Shown here: positions 12,502-21,635 of the stretch, one piece after another
Layout of the letters: the number at the start of each line of letters is the position of its first letter
Position numbering within the stretch: position 1 is the stretch's first letter
NCBI GenBank assembly: GCA_025359445.1
Contig: JANYGB010000044.1
Coordinates: 1 to 64,000 of the forward strand
Reading direction: 5' to 3'
DNA from: Sphingomonadaceae bacterium
GTDB taxonomy: Bacteria > Pseudomonadota > Alphaproteobacteria > Sphingomonadales > Sphingomonadaceae
Length of the DNA: 64,000 nucleotides
Position numbers and translations under genes: made by a program
The notes under the pieces: generated by a model
Told to the model about the DNA's origin: nothing
The model's input: only the letters and a program-made list of their open reading frames with translations
Database searches by the model: none

Positions 12502-13864
12502 TCTGGCGATCACCGGGTTTACCTTGGCCCTGCTGGTGGCGGGGCTGCGGCGGCCGTTCATCTGGGTGCTCGCCTATCTCTATATCGACATCCTCAGCCC
12601 GCAGAAAATCTCGTACCACCTGCTGTCTTCGCTGCCGATTTCGCTGATCGCGTTTGTGCTCGCGTTCGGCGGGTGGGCGCTGGTCGATCCCAAGATCGAT
12701 AGCCGCTTCACGCTGCGCCAGGGTCTGATCGCGGTGTTGCTGGTTTACTGCGGAATGACCACGCTGAGCGCCGATTTCCCGGTGCAGGCGCTCGCCAAGT
12801 GGTCGTGGGTATGGAAAGCGCTGGTGTTCGCGGTATTCCTGCCGCTGACCTTGCGTACCCGCCTCAGGATCGAGGCGGCGACCTTGGTCATGGTCCTCAG
12901 CGTCGGGGCGATCATCATCGATGGCGGGATCAAGACCGTCGTCGGCGGCGGCGGCTATGGCGAACTGCACTTGTTCATCAATGACAACACCGGGCTTTAC
13001 GAAGGCTCGATCATTTCGACCGTGGCGATTGCGGTAATCCCGCTGATCCTGTGGCTGATGAACCACGGGACGATCTTCCCGCCCGATTGGCGGGTCAAGC
13101 TGTTCGGGCTGGCGCTGATGTTCTCCTGCGCGCTGATGCCGGTCGGCACGCAAGCGCGCACCGGGCTGCTGTGCCTCGCGCTGCTCGCCGTACTGGCGCT
13201 GCGCAACGTCAAGCGGCGAGTGCTTTATGTCGGCGTGATGGCGGTGCTGGCACTGATCGCGATCCCCATACTGCCCGCCAGCTTCACTCAGCGGATGAAC
13301 ACGATCCAGAACCATCAGGCCGATGAGAGCGCGGCGACGCGCTTGGCAGTGTGGGGCTGGACGCTCGACTATGTGAAGGATCACCCGCTCGGCGGCGGGT
13401 TCGAGGCGTACCGCGCCAACCGCGTCCATGTCGAACTCAAGGGCCAGAAAACCGAAGGCAACAATGTCTCGGTCGAGGTTAAAGATGCTTACGACAAGGC
13501 GCGGGCGTATCATTCGAGCTATTTCGAGATGTTGGGTGAGCAGGGCTGGCCGGGGTTATTCCTGTGGCTGTGGTTGATGCTTTCGGGCCTGTGGCAAATG
13601 GAGCGGATCCGCCACCGCTGGAAAAAACGCACCGGCCCGGGCGAGACCTGGCAAGCCCCGCTGGCGAGCGCGCTGCAACAGTCTTTGATCGTTTACATGG
13701 CCGGATCGTTGTTCGTCGGGATCGCGTTCCAGCCATTCTGCTACATGCTGATCGGGCTGCAATGCGGGCTGTGGAGCTATCTCAAGCGAATCGAGGCAGC
13801 TGCTCCGCGCGCGGCCCGCGTCTCACGCGCTCTCACCGTGCCGGATGCCGTAGCGGCACAATAG
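12494..13864 (+). CDS. Probable O-glycosylation ligase, exosortase-A-associated
   Basis: A 456-residue polytopic membrane protein of the Wzy/WaaL-like O-antigen ligase superfamily. The N-terminus LDLAITGFTLALLVAGLRRPF and the segment YLYIDILSPQKISYHLLSS match my memory of the exosortase-A-associated O-ligase family. About ten to twelve hydrophobic helices are visible. The large periplasmic loop typical of ligases holds RMNTIQNHQADESAATRLAVWGW and HPLGGGFEAYR, with the conserved R and H surroundings. The GTG at 12494 is the likely start because it immediately precedes the family N-terminus; it overlaps the small gene upstream. It would transfer or polymerise lipid-linked glycan on the periplasmic side. 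Partner exosortase genes are absent here. Confidence 0.85.
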   Translation: MLDLAITGFTLALLVAGLRRPFIWVLAYLYIDILSPQKISYHLLSSLPISLIAFVLAFGGWALVDPKIDSRFTLRQGLIAVLLVYCGMTTLSADFPVQALAKWSWVWKALVFAVFLPLTLRTRLRIEAATLVMVLSVGAIIIDGGIKTVVGGGGYGELHLFINDNTGLYEGSIISTVAIAVIPLILWLMNHGTIFPPDWRVKLFGLALMFSCALMPVGTQARTGLLCLALLAVLALRNVKRRVLYVGVMAVLALIAIPILPASFTQRMNTIQNHQADESAATRLAVWGWTLDYVKDHPLGGGFEAYRANRVHVELKGQKTEGNNVSVEVKDAYDKARAYHSSYFEMLGEQGWPGLFLWLWLMLSGLWQMERIRHRWKKRTGPGETWQAPLASALQQSLIVYMAGSLFVGIAFQPFCYMLIGLQCGLWSYLKRIEAAAPRAARVSRALTVPDAVAAQ

Positions 13865-13930
13865 CCTGCATTGCAACGGCGCGCGGCTTGCGCCATGACA
13901 CCGCCTTTCCGCTGCCTGAGGAGAGGCCCA

Positions 13931-14380
13931 ATGACCCCGCAAGAACTCGCCGCCAAGACTGGCGAAGTGATCGGCGTTTCAGACTGGTTCGACGTGACCC
14001 AGGAACGCATCAACAAATTTGCCGAAGCCACCGGCGATTTCCAGTTCATCCACCTCGATGCGGAAAAGGCCAAGCTGACCCCGTTCGGCGGCACCATCGC
14101 GCATGGCTTTCTGACGCTGTCGCTGCTGCCGGTGCTGGGCGCGATGACCGAAGGCGCGAAGATCGACGGCGTGAAAATGGGCGTGAATTACGGGGGCAAC
14201 AAGACCCGCTTCATCTCGCCGGTCAAGTCGGGCAAGCGCGTGCGCAGCCACACCAAGCTGATCGAGCTGATCGAAAAGCGCCCTGGCCAGTGGCAGCAGA
14301 CCAACGAAGTGACGATCGAGATCGAAGGCGAGGACAAGCCTGCCTTGATCACCGAGTGGATCACCCAGTTTTTCGTGTGA
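13931..14380 (+). CDS. MaoC family (R)-specific enoyl-CoA hydratase-like dehydratase
   Basis: A 149-residue single hot-dog domain of the MaoC/NodN type. The hydratase signature is visible as FAEATGDFQFIHLDAEKA, followed by FGGTIAHGFLTLSLLP; the Asp of TGDFQ and the following His are the expected catalytic pair. The start ATG 13931 is preceded by GAGGAGAGG. The enzyme probably hydrates or dehydrates a CoA thioester in fatty-acid or PHA-precursor metabolism. The acetyl-CoA acetyltransferase that follows in the same direction fits that setting, although a repeat separates the two. The exact substrate is unknown. Confidence 0.9.
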   Translation: MTPQELAAKTGEVIGVSDWFDVTQERINKFAEATGDFQFIHLDAEKAKLTPFGGTIAHGFLTLSLLPVLGAMTEGAKIDGVKMGVNYGGNKTRFISPVKSGKRVRSHTKLIELIEKRPGQWQQTNEVTIEIEGEDKPALITEWITQFFV

Positions 14381-14384
14381 TGTC

Positions 14385-14460
14385 GTCCCGGGCTTGACCC
14401 GGGACCGCTGGCCTCCCCGGGCAGACCTGGAACACACCGATCCCGGATCTAGTCCGGGAT
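14385..14460. repeat. Two-hairpin dispersed repeat between maoC and thiolase
   Basis: The first unit is GTCCCGGG (14385-14392) pairing with CCCGGGAC (14398-14405) around CTTGA. The second is ATCCCGGA (14440-14447) pairing with TCCGGGAT (14453-14460) around TCTAG. The right edge continues GACGA, giving the CCGGGATGACGA end typical of this repeat class. It starts 5 bases after the upstream stop codon. It resembles the element at 62271-62363. Confidence 0.75.
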
Positions 14461-14483
14461 GACGAAACCAAGAGGAATTCATC

Positions 14484-15664
<1,181 letters not shown>

Positions 15665-15665
<1 letters not shown>

Positions 15666-16231
15666 TGCGTCTGTCCGCACCGCGGATCGAACCGGTTGAT
15701 CTGGACCGGCTCGACGATGAACAGCGCGCGGCCCTGGAACCGTTCCTGGTCCAGGGCCGGGTGCTCAACATCTTTCGGACCATGGCCCGGCTGCCGCGCG
15801 CACTGACGGCATTCCTCGCGTGGGGCGGCTATGTCCTGTCGCGTCGCAACAGCCTGCCTCCGCGCGAGCGGGAGTTGGCGATCCTGCGGGTCGGCTATTT
15901 GTGCGGCGCTGGCTACGAATGGACCCAGCACGTCCCGATCGGGCGCGATGGCGGGCTCACTGACGAAGAGATCGAGCGGATCAAGGCCGGCCCGACCGCG
16001 CCAGACTGGTCCGCGCTCGATCGCGCAATCCTGCGCGCCCGCGATAAACTGGTGCGCGATCACTTCATCACCGACGGGACCTGGCAGGACCTCGCCGAAT
16101 TGGGCGACACCGGGCGGACCGATCTGGTTTTCACCGTCGGGCAATACACGCAGGTCTCGATGATCCTCAATTCATTGGGCGTGCAGCTCGATCCGGGTCA
16201 ACAACTCGACCCGGCGCTGGACCGTCGCTGA
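15665..16231 (+). CDS. Carboxymuconolactone decarboxylase family protein
   Basis: A 188-residue all-helical protein of the CMD/AhpD-like superfamily. The recognisable core is LPPRERELAILRVGYLCGAGYEWTQH, followed by GLTDEEIERIKAGP and FTVGQYTQVSMILNSLGVQ. The peroxidase-type CxxC of AhpD is absent; only one Cys stands near the conserved Glu and His. It is therefore more like the gamma-carboxymuconolactone decarboxylase or uncharacterised subgroup. The ATG is fused to the thiolase stop (TAATG), implying translational coupling. A related frame beginning 16 codons earlier is out of context. The substrate is unknown. Confidence 0.87.
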
Positions 16232-16305
16232 TTTGGCCCAGCTTGCCATTGCGGTAATTCCCGCCCATCCTTGCGCCCGGGATCGGGTAAAGGGGATGGC
16301 GACCG

Positions 16306-16947
16306 ATGAGCGAGCATCTCGGTATCGTTGAAATTCTGGGCGTCGCAGGCAGCGTCAGCCTGCTGTCGGGCTGGCGGCTGTACTTGTGCGTACTGGCGAC
16401 CGGCCTGGCCATGCATTTCGGGGTCTTTCCGCTGCCCGAGCATCTCGCTTCGCTCAGGGTGCTCGCGAGTCCGTGGGTGATGGGTGCGGCTGGGGCGGCT
16501 GCCTTTCTGGAATTCTTTGCCGACAAGGTCGCGTGGCTCGATAGCTTGTGGGATACCGTCCACACCTTGATCCGGCCAGTTGGCGGGGCACTGCTGTCGC
16601 TGGCGATCGTCGATCCGTCCGATCCCGCGACACAAGCGATTGCCTTCATTCTTGGCGGCGGCGCTTCATTGCTGGCGCACAGCGGCAAGGCCGGCGCGCG
16701 CGCGGTGGTCAACGCCAGCCCCGAACCATTCAGCAACGTGGTAGTCTCTACTGCCGAAGATGTTGCGGCGAGCGGGCTGCTGTACTTGGCCTATGCCCAC
16801 CCGGCGCTGTCGGCGGGGGTGGCGGTGGTACTGGTGGTGCTGGCCGTCACCTTGCTGGTGATGGCGCGGCGGGTGCTCAAGGCGCTGTGGAGCCGGTCGC
16901 AGCCGTGGGCGGTGCCAAGATCGGTGAAGGGGGAACCGGACAGCTAG
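16306..16947 (+). CDS. DUF4126 family membrane protein
   Basis: A 213-residue polytopic protein resembling DUF4126. It starts LGIVEILGVAGSVSLLSGWRLYLCVLATGL and has further hydrophobic segments near residues 57-70, 93-105, 112-122 and 152-185. The conserved-looking motif GGASLLAHSGKAGARAVVNASPEPFSN lies in the middle. Function is unknown for the family. The ATG at 16306 is used; a nearby ATG at 16296 is in another frame. It is convergent with phaZ, with only 50 bases between stops and no clear terminator. Confidence 0.85.
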   Translation: MSEHLGIVEILGVAGSVSLLSGWRLYLCVLATGLAMHFGVFPLPEHLASLRVLASPWVMGAAGAAAFLEFFADKVAWLDSLWDTVHTLIRPVGGALLSLAIVDPSDPATQAIAFILGGGASLLAHSGKAGARAVVNASPEPFSNVVVSTAEDVAASGLLYLAYAHPALSAGVAVVLVVLAVTLLVMARRVLKALWSRSQPWAVPRSVKGEPDS

Positions 16948-16997
16948 AACACGATGATCGCAATGGCGAGTTTTGGTTGGTTAGTTCGTTCCGGCCC

Positions 16998-18242
16998 TCA
17001 GGCCACAACCTTGAGCTGCGCCCGGTCGAACTTGCCGATCCACGCTTCGACCATGGGCGCGATCTGATCGCGCCAGCGGCTGCCGTTGAAGATCCCGTAA
17101 TGGCCAACTTCAGGCGCGAGGAAATACTGCTTGCGCGTCTCGGCAAGTCCGGTGGTCAGTTTGAGCGCAGCCTTGGTCTGACCAATCCCCGAAATATCGT
17201 CGCGCTCGCCCTCGACCGCCAGGATGGCGGTGTCGCGGATCTTGGTCAGATCGACCAGTTTGCCGCGATGCTCGAAGGTCCCATTGGGCAGTGCATGAGT
17301 CTGAAACACCGTCTCGACCGTCTGCAGGTAATAGGCGGCGTTCAAATCGCACACTGCGCGGTATTCGTCGTAAAACGCCTTGCCCGCGTCTGCGCTTTCA
17401 CCGTCGCCGTCCACCAGGTGCTTGAACATGTGATAGTGGCTCTGCATGTGATTGCCCAGGTTCATGCTCATGAACCCGGCAAGCTGCAGGAAGCCGGGAT
17501 AGACCCGCCGTCCGGCACCCGGATATTGCAGCGGCACGGTGGCGATGACGGTGTGGCGGAACCATTCGATCGGACGCTGCATGGCCAGATCGTTGACGCT
17601 GGTCGGGGCTTCGCGGGTATCGATCGGGCCGCCCATCATGGTCAGCGTGGCGGGGCGGCACGGGTGCTTGTCGGCGGCCATGATCGCAGTCACCGCGAGC
17701 GCCGGGACCGACGGCTGGCACACCGCGAGCATATGGGTGCCGGGGCCGATGTGTTCGAGATATGCCGTCAGATAGTCGATGTAATCGTCGAGATCGAACT
17801 CGCCCGCGCTCAATGGCACCATCTTGGCGTCGGCCCAATCGGTGACGTAAACTTCGCAGTTCTCGATCATCCGCGCGACGGTGCCGCGCAGCAGGGTGGC
17901 GAAGTGCCCGCTCATCGGCGCGACGATCAGCAGGCGCGGGGCGTCCTTGGGCAAGCCGTCGTGGGTGAAACGCAGCAGGTTGCCGAACGGGCGGTGCAGC
18001 ACGATCGCTTCGGTAACCGGATAATCCTGCCCGTTCACGCTCACGCTCTCGATGTCGAACGCGGGCTTGCCATAAGGCGCGCTGGCGTGTGCAAACACTT
18101 CGAGCGCCGAGGCCGTGACCGGCCCGAGCCCGGCATAACCGAATGGCAGCGCGGGATTGTTAAGCCACTCTGCCCCGACCGAGGCCCAGGTACTGGCCAT
18201 GTTGAGCCACGAGCGCTGCATTTCGTGAACGGTGTATAGCAC
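16998..18242 (-). CDS. phaZ: Intracellular polyhydroxyalkanoate depolymerase
   Basis: A 414-residue intracellular PHA depolymerase that mobilises stored polyhydroxybutyrate granules. The N-terminus LYTVHEMQRSWLNMASTWAS and the block LLIVAPMSGHFATLLRGTV are family hallmarks. The nucleophile appears to be Cys175 in MLAVCQPSVPAL, the Cys type of lipase box known for this family, and the C-terminal His lies in EVGHYGIFNGSRW. There is no signal peptide, as expected. The GTG at 18242 is chosen because AGGAG lies 10 bases upstream and it gives the family N-terminus. It is divergent from an ABC exporter gene. A TTGTGCA-A-TGCACAA palindrome lies 67 bases upstream of the start. No PHA synthase is in the window. 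Confidence 0.93.
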   Translation of the reverse strand: MLYTVHEMQRSWLNMASTWASVGAEWLNNPALPFGYAGLGPVTASALEVFAHASAPYGKPAFDIESVSVNGQDYPVTEAIVLHRPFGNLLRFTHDGLPKDAPRLLIVAPMSGHFATLLRGTVARMIENCEVYVTDWADAKMVPLSAGEFDLDDYIDYLTAYLEHIGPGTHMLAVCQPSVPALAVTAIMAADKHPCRPATLTMMGGPIDTREAPTSVNDLAMQRPIEWFRHTVIATVPLQYPGAGRRVYPGFLQLAGFMSMNLGNHMQSHYHMFKHLVDGDGESADAGKAFYDEYRAVCDLNAAYYLQTVETVFQTHALPNGTFEHRGKLVDLTKIRDTAILAVEGERDDISGIGQTKAALKLTTGLAETRKQYFLAPEVGHYGIFNGSRWRDQIAPMVEAWIGKFDRAQLKVVA

Positions 18243-18308
18243 GACCCTATTACTCCTGCGCCGGTCGCGATGCGCCGACTTGACTTCAAGGTGGCCCGTC
18301 GGGGCCGA

Positions 18309-18341
18309 TTGTGCAATGCACAAAATGACGCACTGCAACAC
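18309..18341. promoter_or_regulatory. Candidate PhaR-type operator upstream of phaZ
   Basis: TTGTGCA (18309-18315) and TGCACAA (18317-18323) form a perfect 7-bp inverted repeat about a single A. A second, weaker TGC/GCA element (GCACTGCAAC) follows at about 18330-18340. PHA regulators of the PhaR family are known to bind TGC-N3-GCA-like sites, and TGC-AAT-GCA is present here. It lies in the 172-base divergent region between phaZ and the ABC exporter. Assignment to PhaR is inference. Confidence 0.5.
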
Positions 18342-18414
18342 GCGGGGCCAACACGGGTGCGCATTTGCCACTTACCCGCTTACGCAGCGCCGCAGGTATG
18401 CTAGGGGCTGCGCC

Positions 18415-20235
18415 ATGAGTTCAGTCCCGGTCGAAACCGTGCCCATTGCCCCTCCCGCCAAGCCCGCGCGGAACCTCGGCCCGCTGCGCATGATCGCGCG
18501 CGAAACCACCAAATATCCGCGCCAGATGGTGTTCGCACTGGTCGCGCTGTCGATCACAGCTGCGGCAACATTGGCGATCCCGGCGGGGTTCCACCTGATT
18601 ATCGACAAGGGTTTTGCCAAAGGCGGCGACACGGCCGAGATCGCCCGCTGGTTCCGCTACCTGCTGCTGATCGTGGCGGTACTCGGGCTGGGTACAGCGG
18701 TGCGGTTCTACTATGTTTCATGGCTGGGCGAGCGCGTCGTCGCCGATATCCGTTTGAAAGTACAAGCCAATCTGATGCGGCTTTCGCCCGCATTCTTTGA
18801 GGAAAACAGCCCGAGCGAGATCAGCTCGCGGATGACCTCGGACACCACGCTGATCGAACAGGTGGTCGGCACGACGGTGTCCGTGGCGCTGCGCAATTTC
18901 ATCATGGGCACCGGCGGGATCATCCGGCTGTTCATGCTGGCGCCCAAACTCACCGGCGGGCTCTTGCTCGGGATTTCACTGGTAGTGCTGCCGCTGACCT
19001 TCTTCGGGCGGCGGCTGCGCAATGTCTCGCGCACCAGCCAGGACAGGGTGGCCGACATCGGTACCCTGGTCGCCGAAGTGCTTGGCGGGATGCGCGTGGT
19101 TCAGGCGTTCAACCAGGAAAGCCGCGAACTTGAACGGTTCGGCAGCGCGGTCGAGGCGACGTTCGCCACCGCGCGGCGGCGCATTTTCCTGCGCGCGGTC
19201 ATGACCGCGACCGCGATCGTTGCAATCTTCGGTTCGATCGTGATGCTGGTCTGGGAAGGCGCGCTGCAAGTGGCGCAAGGCTCGATTTCGGGCGGGACCA
19301 TTTTCGAAATGGTGATTACCAGCGGAATTGTCGCTGGCTCGTTCGGTGCGCTGACCGAAGTTTACGGCGATCTGCTGCGCGGTGCGGGCGCTGCCGGGCG
19401 GCTTAACGAACTGCTCAATGAAAAGCCTTCGATCGCCGCCCCGGCACGGCCCTTGGCGCTGCCCAGTCCGGCGCGCGGCAAGCTGGCATTCGAGGGGGTT
19501 ACGTTCCGCTATCCGACCCGGCTCGAAGTTGCTGCGCTGGCTGACTTTTCGCTGACGGTCGAACCAGGCGAAACGGTTGCCATCGTCGGGCCTTCGGGGG
19601 CGGGCAAATCGACCCTGTTCCAGCTGGCTGAGCGGTTTTACGATCCCCAGGCCGGGACGATCAAACTGGACGGCGTGCCTTTGACTTCGGTCGATCCCGC
19701 CGAAATTCGACGCCGCATGGCCTTGGTCCCGCAAGAAGGCCAGCTCTTCGCTGCCTCAGCGCGCGACAATTTGCGCTATGGCAATTGGGCGGCGAGCGAC
19801 GAGGCGATCTGGGACGCTGCACGCGCCGCCAATGCCGAGACGTTCCTGCGCGCGTTGCCCGATGGGCTCGATACGTATCTGGGCGAAGGCGGCGCGCGGC
19901 TGTCGGGCGGGCAGCGCCAGCGCGTTGCCATCGCCCGCGCCGTACTGCGCGAAGCCCCGATCCTGCTGCTTGATGAAGCGACCAGCGCGCTCGATGCCGA
20001 GAGCGAGCGGCTGGTGCAGGACGCGCTCGACAAGCTGATGCAAGGGCGCACGACTTTGGTCATCGCGCACCGCCTTGCCACCGTGCGCGCGGCCGACCGG
20101 ATCGTGGTGCTCGAGTCCGGCAAAATGGTCGAAAGCGGCACCCACGATCAGCTCAGCAAAGCCGGCGGACTTTATGCGCGCCTTGCAGCGCTGCAATTTG
20201 ATGACCAGGCGTTCGCCGCTGCAGGAGCGAAATAA
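18415..20235 (+). CDS. ABC transporter, fused permease and ATPase (MsbA-like)
   Basis: A 606-residue half-transporter of the exporter type. Residues about 40-330 form the six-helix membrane domain; AALRNFIMGTGG-like and VMLVWEGAL segments are visible. The nucleotide-binding domain has Walker A GPSGAGKST (392-400), the signature LSGGQRQR (from 496), Walker B ILLLDEATSALD and the H-loop IAHRL. It should work as a homodimer, exporting a lipid, peptide or drug. The closest look is the MsbA/lipid A exporter group, but substrate cannot be fixed. ATG 18415 is preferred over upstream in-frame codons that run into the divergent promoter. Its TAATG overlaps the start of uppP, so the pair is translationally coupled, which favours an envelope role. 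Confidence 0.93.
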   Translation: MSSVPVETVPIAPPAKPARNLGPLRMIARETTKYPRQMVFALVALSITAAATLAIPAGFHLIIDKGFAKGGDTAEIARWFRYLLLIVAVLGLGTAVRFYYVSWLGERVVADIRLKVQANLMRLSPAFFEENSPSEISSRMTSDTTLIEQVVGTTVSVALRNFIMGTGGIIRLFMLAPKLTGGLLLGISLVVLPLTFFGRRLRNVSRTSQDRVADIGTLVAEVLGGMRVVQAFNQESRELERFGSAVEATFATARRRIFLRAVMTATAIVAIFGSIVMLVWEGALQVAQGSISGGTIFEMVITSGIVAGSFGALTEVYGDLLRGAGAAGRLNELLNEKPSIAAPARPLALPSPARGKLAFEGVTFRYPTRLEVAALADFSLTVEPGETVAIVGPSGAGKSTLFQLAERFYDPQAGTIKLDGVPLTSVDPAEIRRRMALVPQEGQLFAASARDNLRYGNWAASDEAIWDAARAANAETFLRALPDGLDTYLGEGGARLSGGQRQRVAIARAVLREAPILLLDEATSALDAESERLVQDALDKLMQGRTTLVIAHRLATVRAADRIVVLESGKMVESGTHDQLSKAGGLYARLAALQFDDQAFAAAGAK

Positions 20236-21044
20236 TGGACCTGATGCTCACCGCGGTCCTGCTCGGCATTGTCGAGGGGCTGACCGAATTCATTCCGGTC
20301 TCTTCGACCGGGCACCTGATCCTGGCGACCGAGCTGTTCGGTTATGATGCGAAGACCTGGGCGGTGTTCAACGTGGTGATTCAATTGGGCGCGATTCTTG
20401 CGGTGGTGGTGCAGTACTGGCGCACCTTCTGGGCGGTCGGCATGGGCTTGCTCAAGCGTGAGCCGCTGGCGTTCTGGTTCGTGCTCAACTTGCTGGTCGC
20501 GTTCATCCCCGCAGCGGTGCTGGGCCTGCTGCTCAAGCACCAGATCGACGCGATGCTCGGCAGTCCGACGATTGTTGCCTGGGCCTTGATCGGCGGGGGC
20601 ATCACAATTATCGCGGTGGAGCGCTGGTCGAAACAAGGCGAGTACCAGGGGCTGGGGCAGTTGCCACTGCGCCAGGCCTTCGGGGTCGGGCTGCTGCAAT
20701 GCCTGGCGATGATCCCCGGAGTCAGCCGTTCAGGCGCGACGATCATGGGCGCGCTCGCCATGGGCATCGAACGGCGCACTGCGGCCGAGTTCAGCTTCTT
20801 TCTCGCGATCCCGACGATGCTCGGCGCTTCGACGCTCGAGCTATGGCAGAATCGCGCCGAGCTGGCGGCTGGCACTGGCCCGGTCGGGTGGAGCCACATT
20901 GCCGTGGGCTTCATCGTGTCGTTTGTCGTGGCGCTGGCAGTGATCAAGGCCTTCGTCGCCTATGTCAGCCGCTCCGGGTTTACCCCGTTTGCAATCTACC
21001 GGATTATCGCCGGCAGCGCCGCGCTATGGTTCCTGGCGCACTGA
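20235..21044 (+). CDS. uppP: Undecaprenyl-diphosphatase
   Basis: The membrane enzyme UppP (BacA) dephosphorylates undecaprenyl diphosphate to recycle the lipid carrier of peptidoglycan and O-polysaccharide synthesis. The 269-residue protein carries both family motifs: EGLTEFIPVSSTGHLI near the N-terminus, with catalytic Glu and Ser/His, and PGVSRSGATI in the second half, with Arg. About eight hydrophobic helices are visible. Start and length are standard. Its ATG overlaps the stop of the ABC exporter gene by one base. Confidence 0.97.
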   Translation: MDLMLTAVLLGIVEGLTEFIPVSSTGHLILATELFGYDAKTWAVFNVVIQLGAILAVVVQYWRTFWAVGMGLLKREPLAFWFVLNLLVAFIPAAVLGLLLKHQIDAMLGSPTIVAWALIGGGITIIAVERWSKQGEYQGLGQLPLRQAFGVGLLQCLAMIPGVSRSGATIMGALAMGIERRTAAEFSFFLAIPTMLGASTLELWQNRAELAAGTGPVGWSHIAVGFIVSFVVALAVIKAFVAYVSRSGFTPFAIYRIIAGSAALWFLAH

Positions 21045-21181
21045 TCCAGCGCGGGTCAAACCGCTGGAACCAATCGGATTGCGAAGCATTGTATCGTCAG
21101 CCGAACCACTCAGGGGCGGACTGTGTTGCTGCCTGGATTCGAACCGATTCCAGTGCGCCTTCAACTGACGGGGAATTTCAC

Positions 21182-21475
21182 ATGAAGTCCATTTTCAAAA
21201 CTGCCCTTCTCGCCTCGACCCTCGCCCTGGGTCTGGCCGCTTGCGACAGCAAGAAGGAAAACGCCGCCGAGGCAACCGCAAACGCGGTGCGCGAATCGGG
21301 CGACGCCACCGCCGCCGGGATGGATGCTCAGGCTGCTTCTGCCGATGCGATGGGCGCACCGGCCGCCAAGGTCGATGCCATGAAGAACAAGGCCGATATG
21401 ACGCGCGACAACGCCGATGCCAAGGCTGACAAGATGGAAAACAACGTGGACAAGCAGGACAAGGCTCCCCAATAA
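21182..21475 (+). CDS. Small Ala/Asp/Lys-rich lipoprotein
   Basis: A 97-residue predicted lipoprotein. The signal sequence MKSIFKTALLASTLALGLAAC ends in a lipobox with Cys21. The mature part is highly charged and helical with repeated AxAMxxKxD-like segments (AAKVDAMKNKADMTRDNADA, KADKMENNVDKQDKA), suggesting a coiled coil. GGGGAATTTCAC precedes the ATG. It has a 137-base leader with an imperfect hairpin (21132-21152) and its own terminator. No known family is recognised; an envelope-stress or osmotic-type lipoprotein is possible but unsupported. Confidence 0.82.
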   Translation: MKSIFKTALLASTLALGLAACDSKKENAAEATANAVRESGDATAAGMDAQAASADAMGAPAAKVDAMKNKADMTRDNADAKADKMENNVDKQDKAPQ

Positions 21476-21500
21476 TCCGCGCAGTTCTTTGAACGGCGAG

Positions 21501-21536
21501 AGGCCGGTGGTTCTTAGGGATCGCCGGCCTTTTGCG
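21501..21536 (+). terminator. Intrinsic terminator after the small lipoprotein gene
   Basis: AGGCCGG (21501-21507) pairs with CCGGCCT (21524-21530) over a 16-base loop and runs into TTTTGCGTTT. It begins 26 bases after the stop codon at 21475. Confidence 0.7.
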
Positions 21537-21635
21537 TTTAGGGTTTTTATCCGGCTAACGCCGGTGCGGAAGACCCATCCGGGGGATTGGGCTGGTGTTG
21601 CAAAGTTTTTCGCGGAACCGAAAAGCACACCTACA

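Noticed and set aside
21134..21144. GGTTCGAATCC on the minus strand, like a tRNA T-arm
   Set aside because: The nearby sequence cannot form an acceptor stem or the remaining arms of a tRNA. The match is explained by the imperfect hairpin 21132-21152 in the lipoprotein leader.
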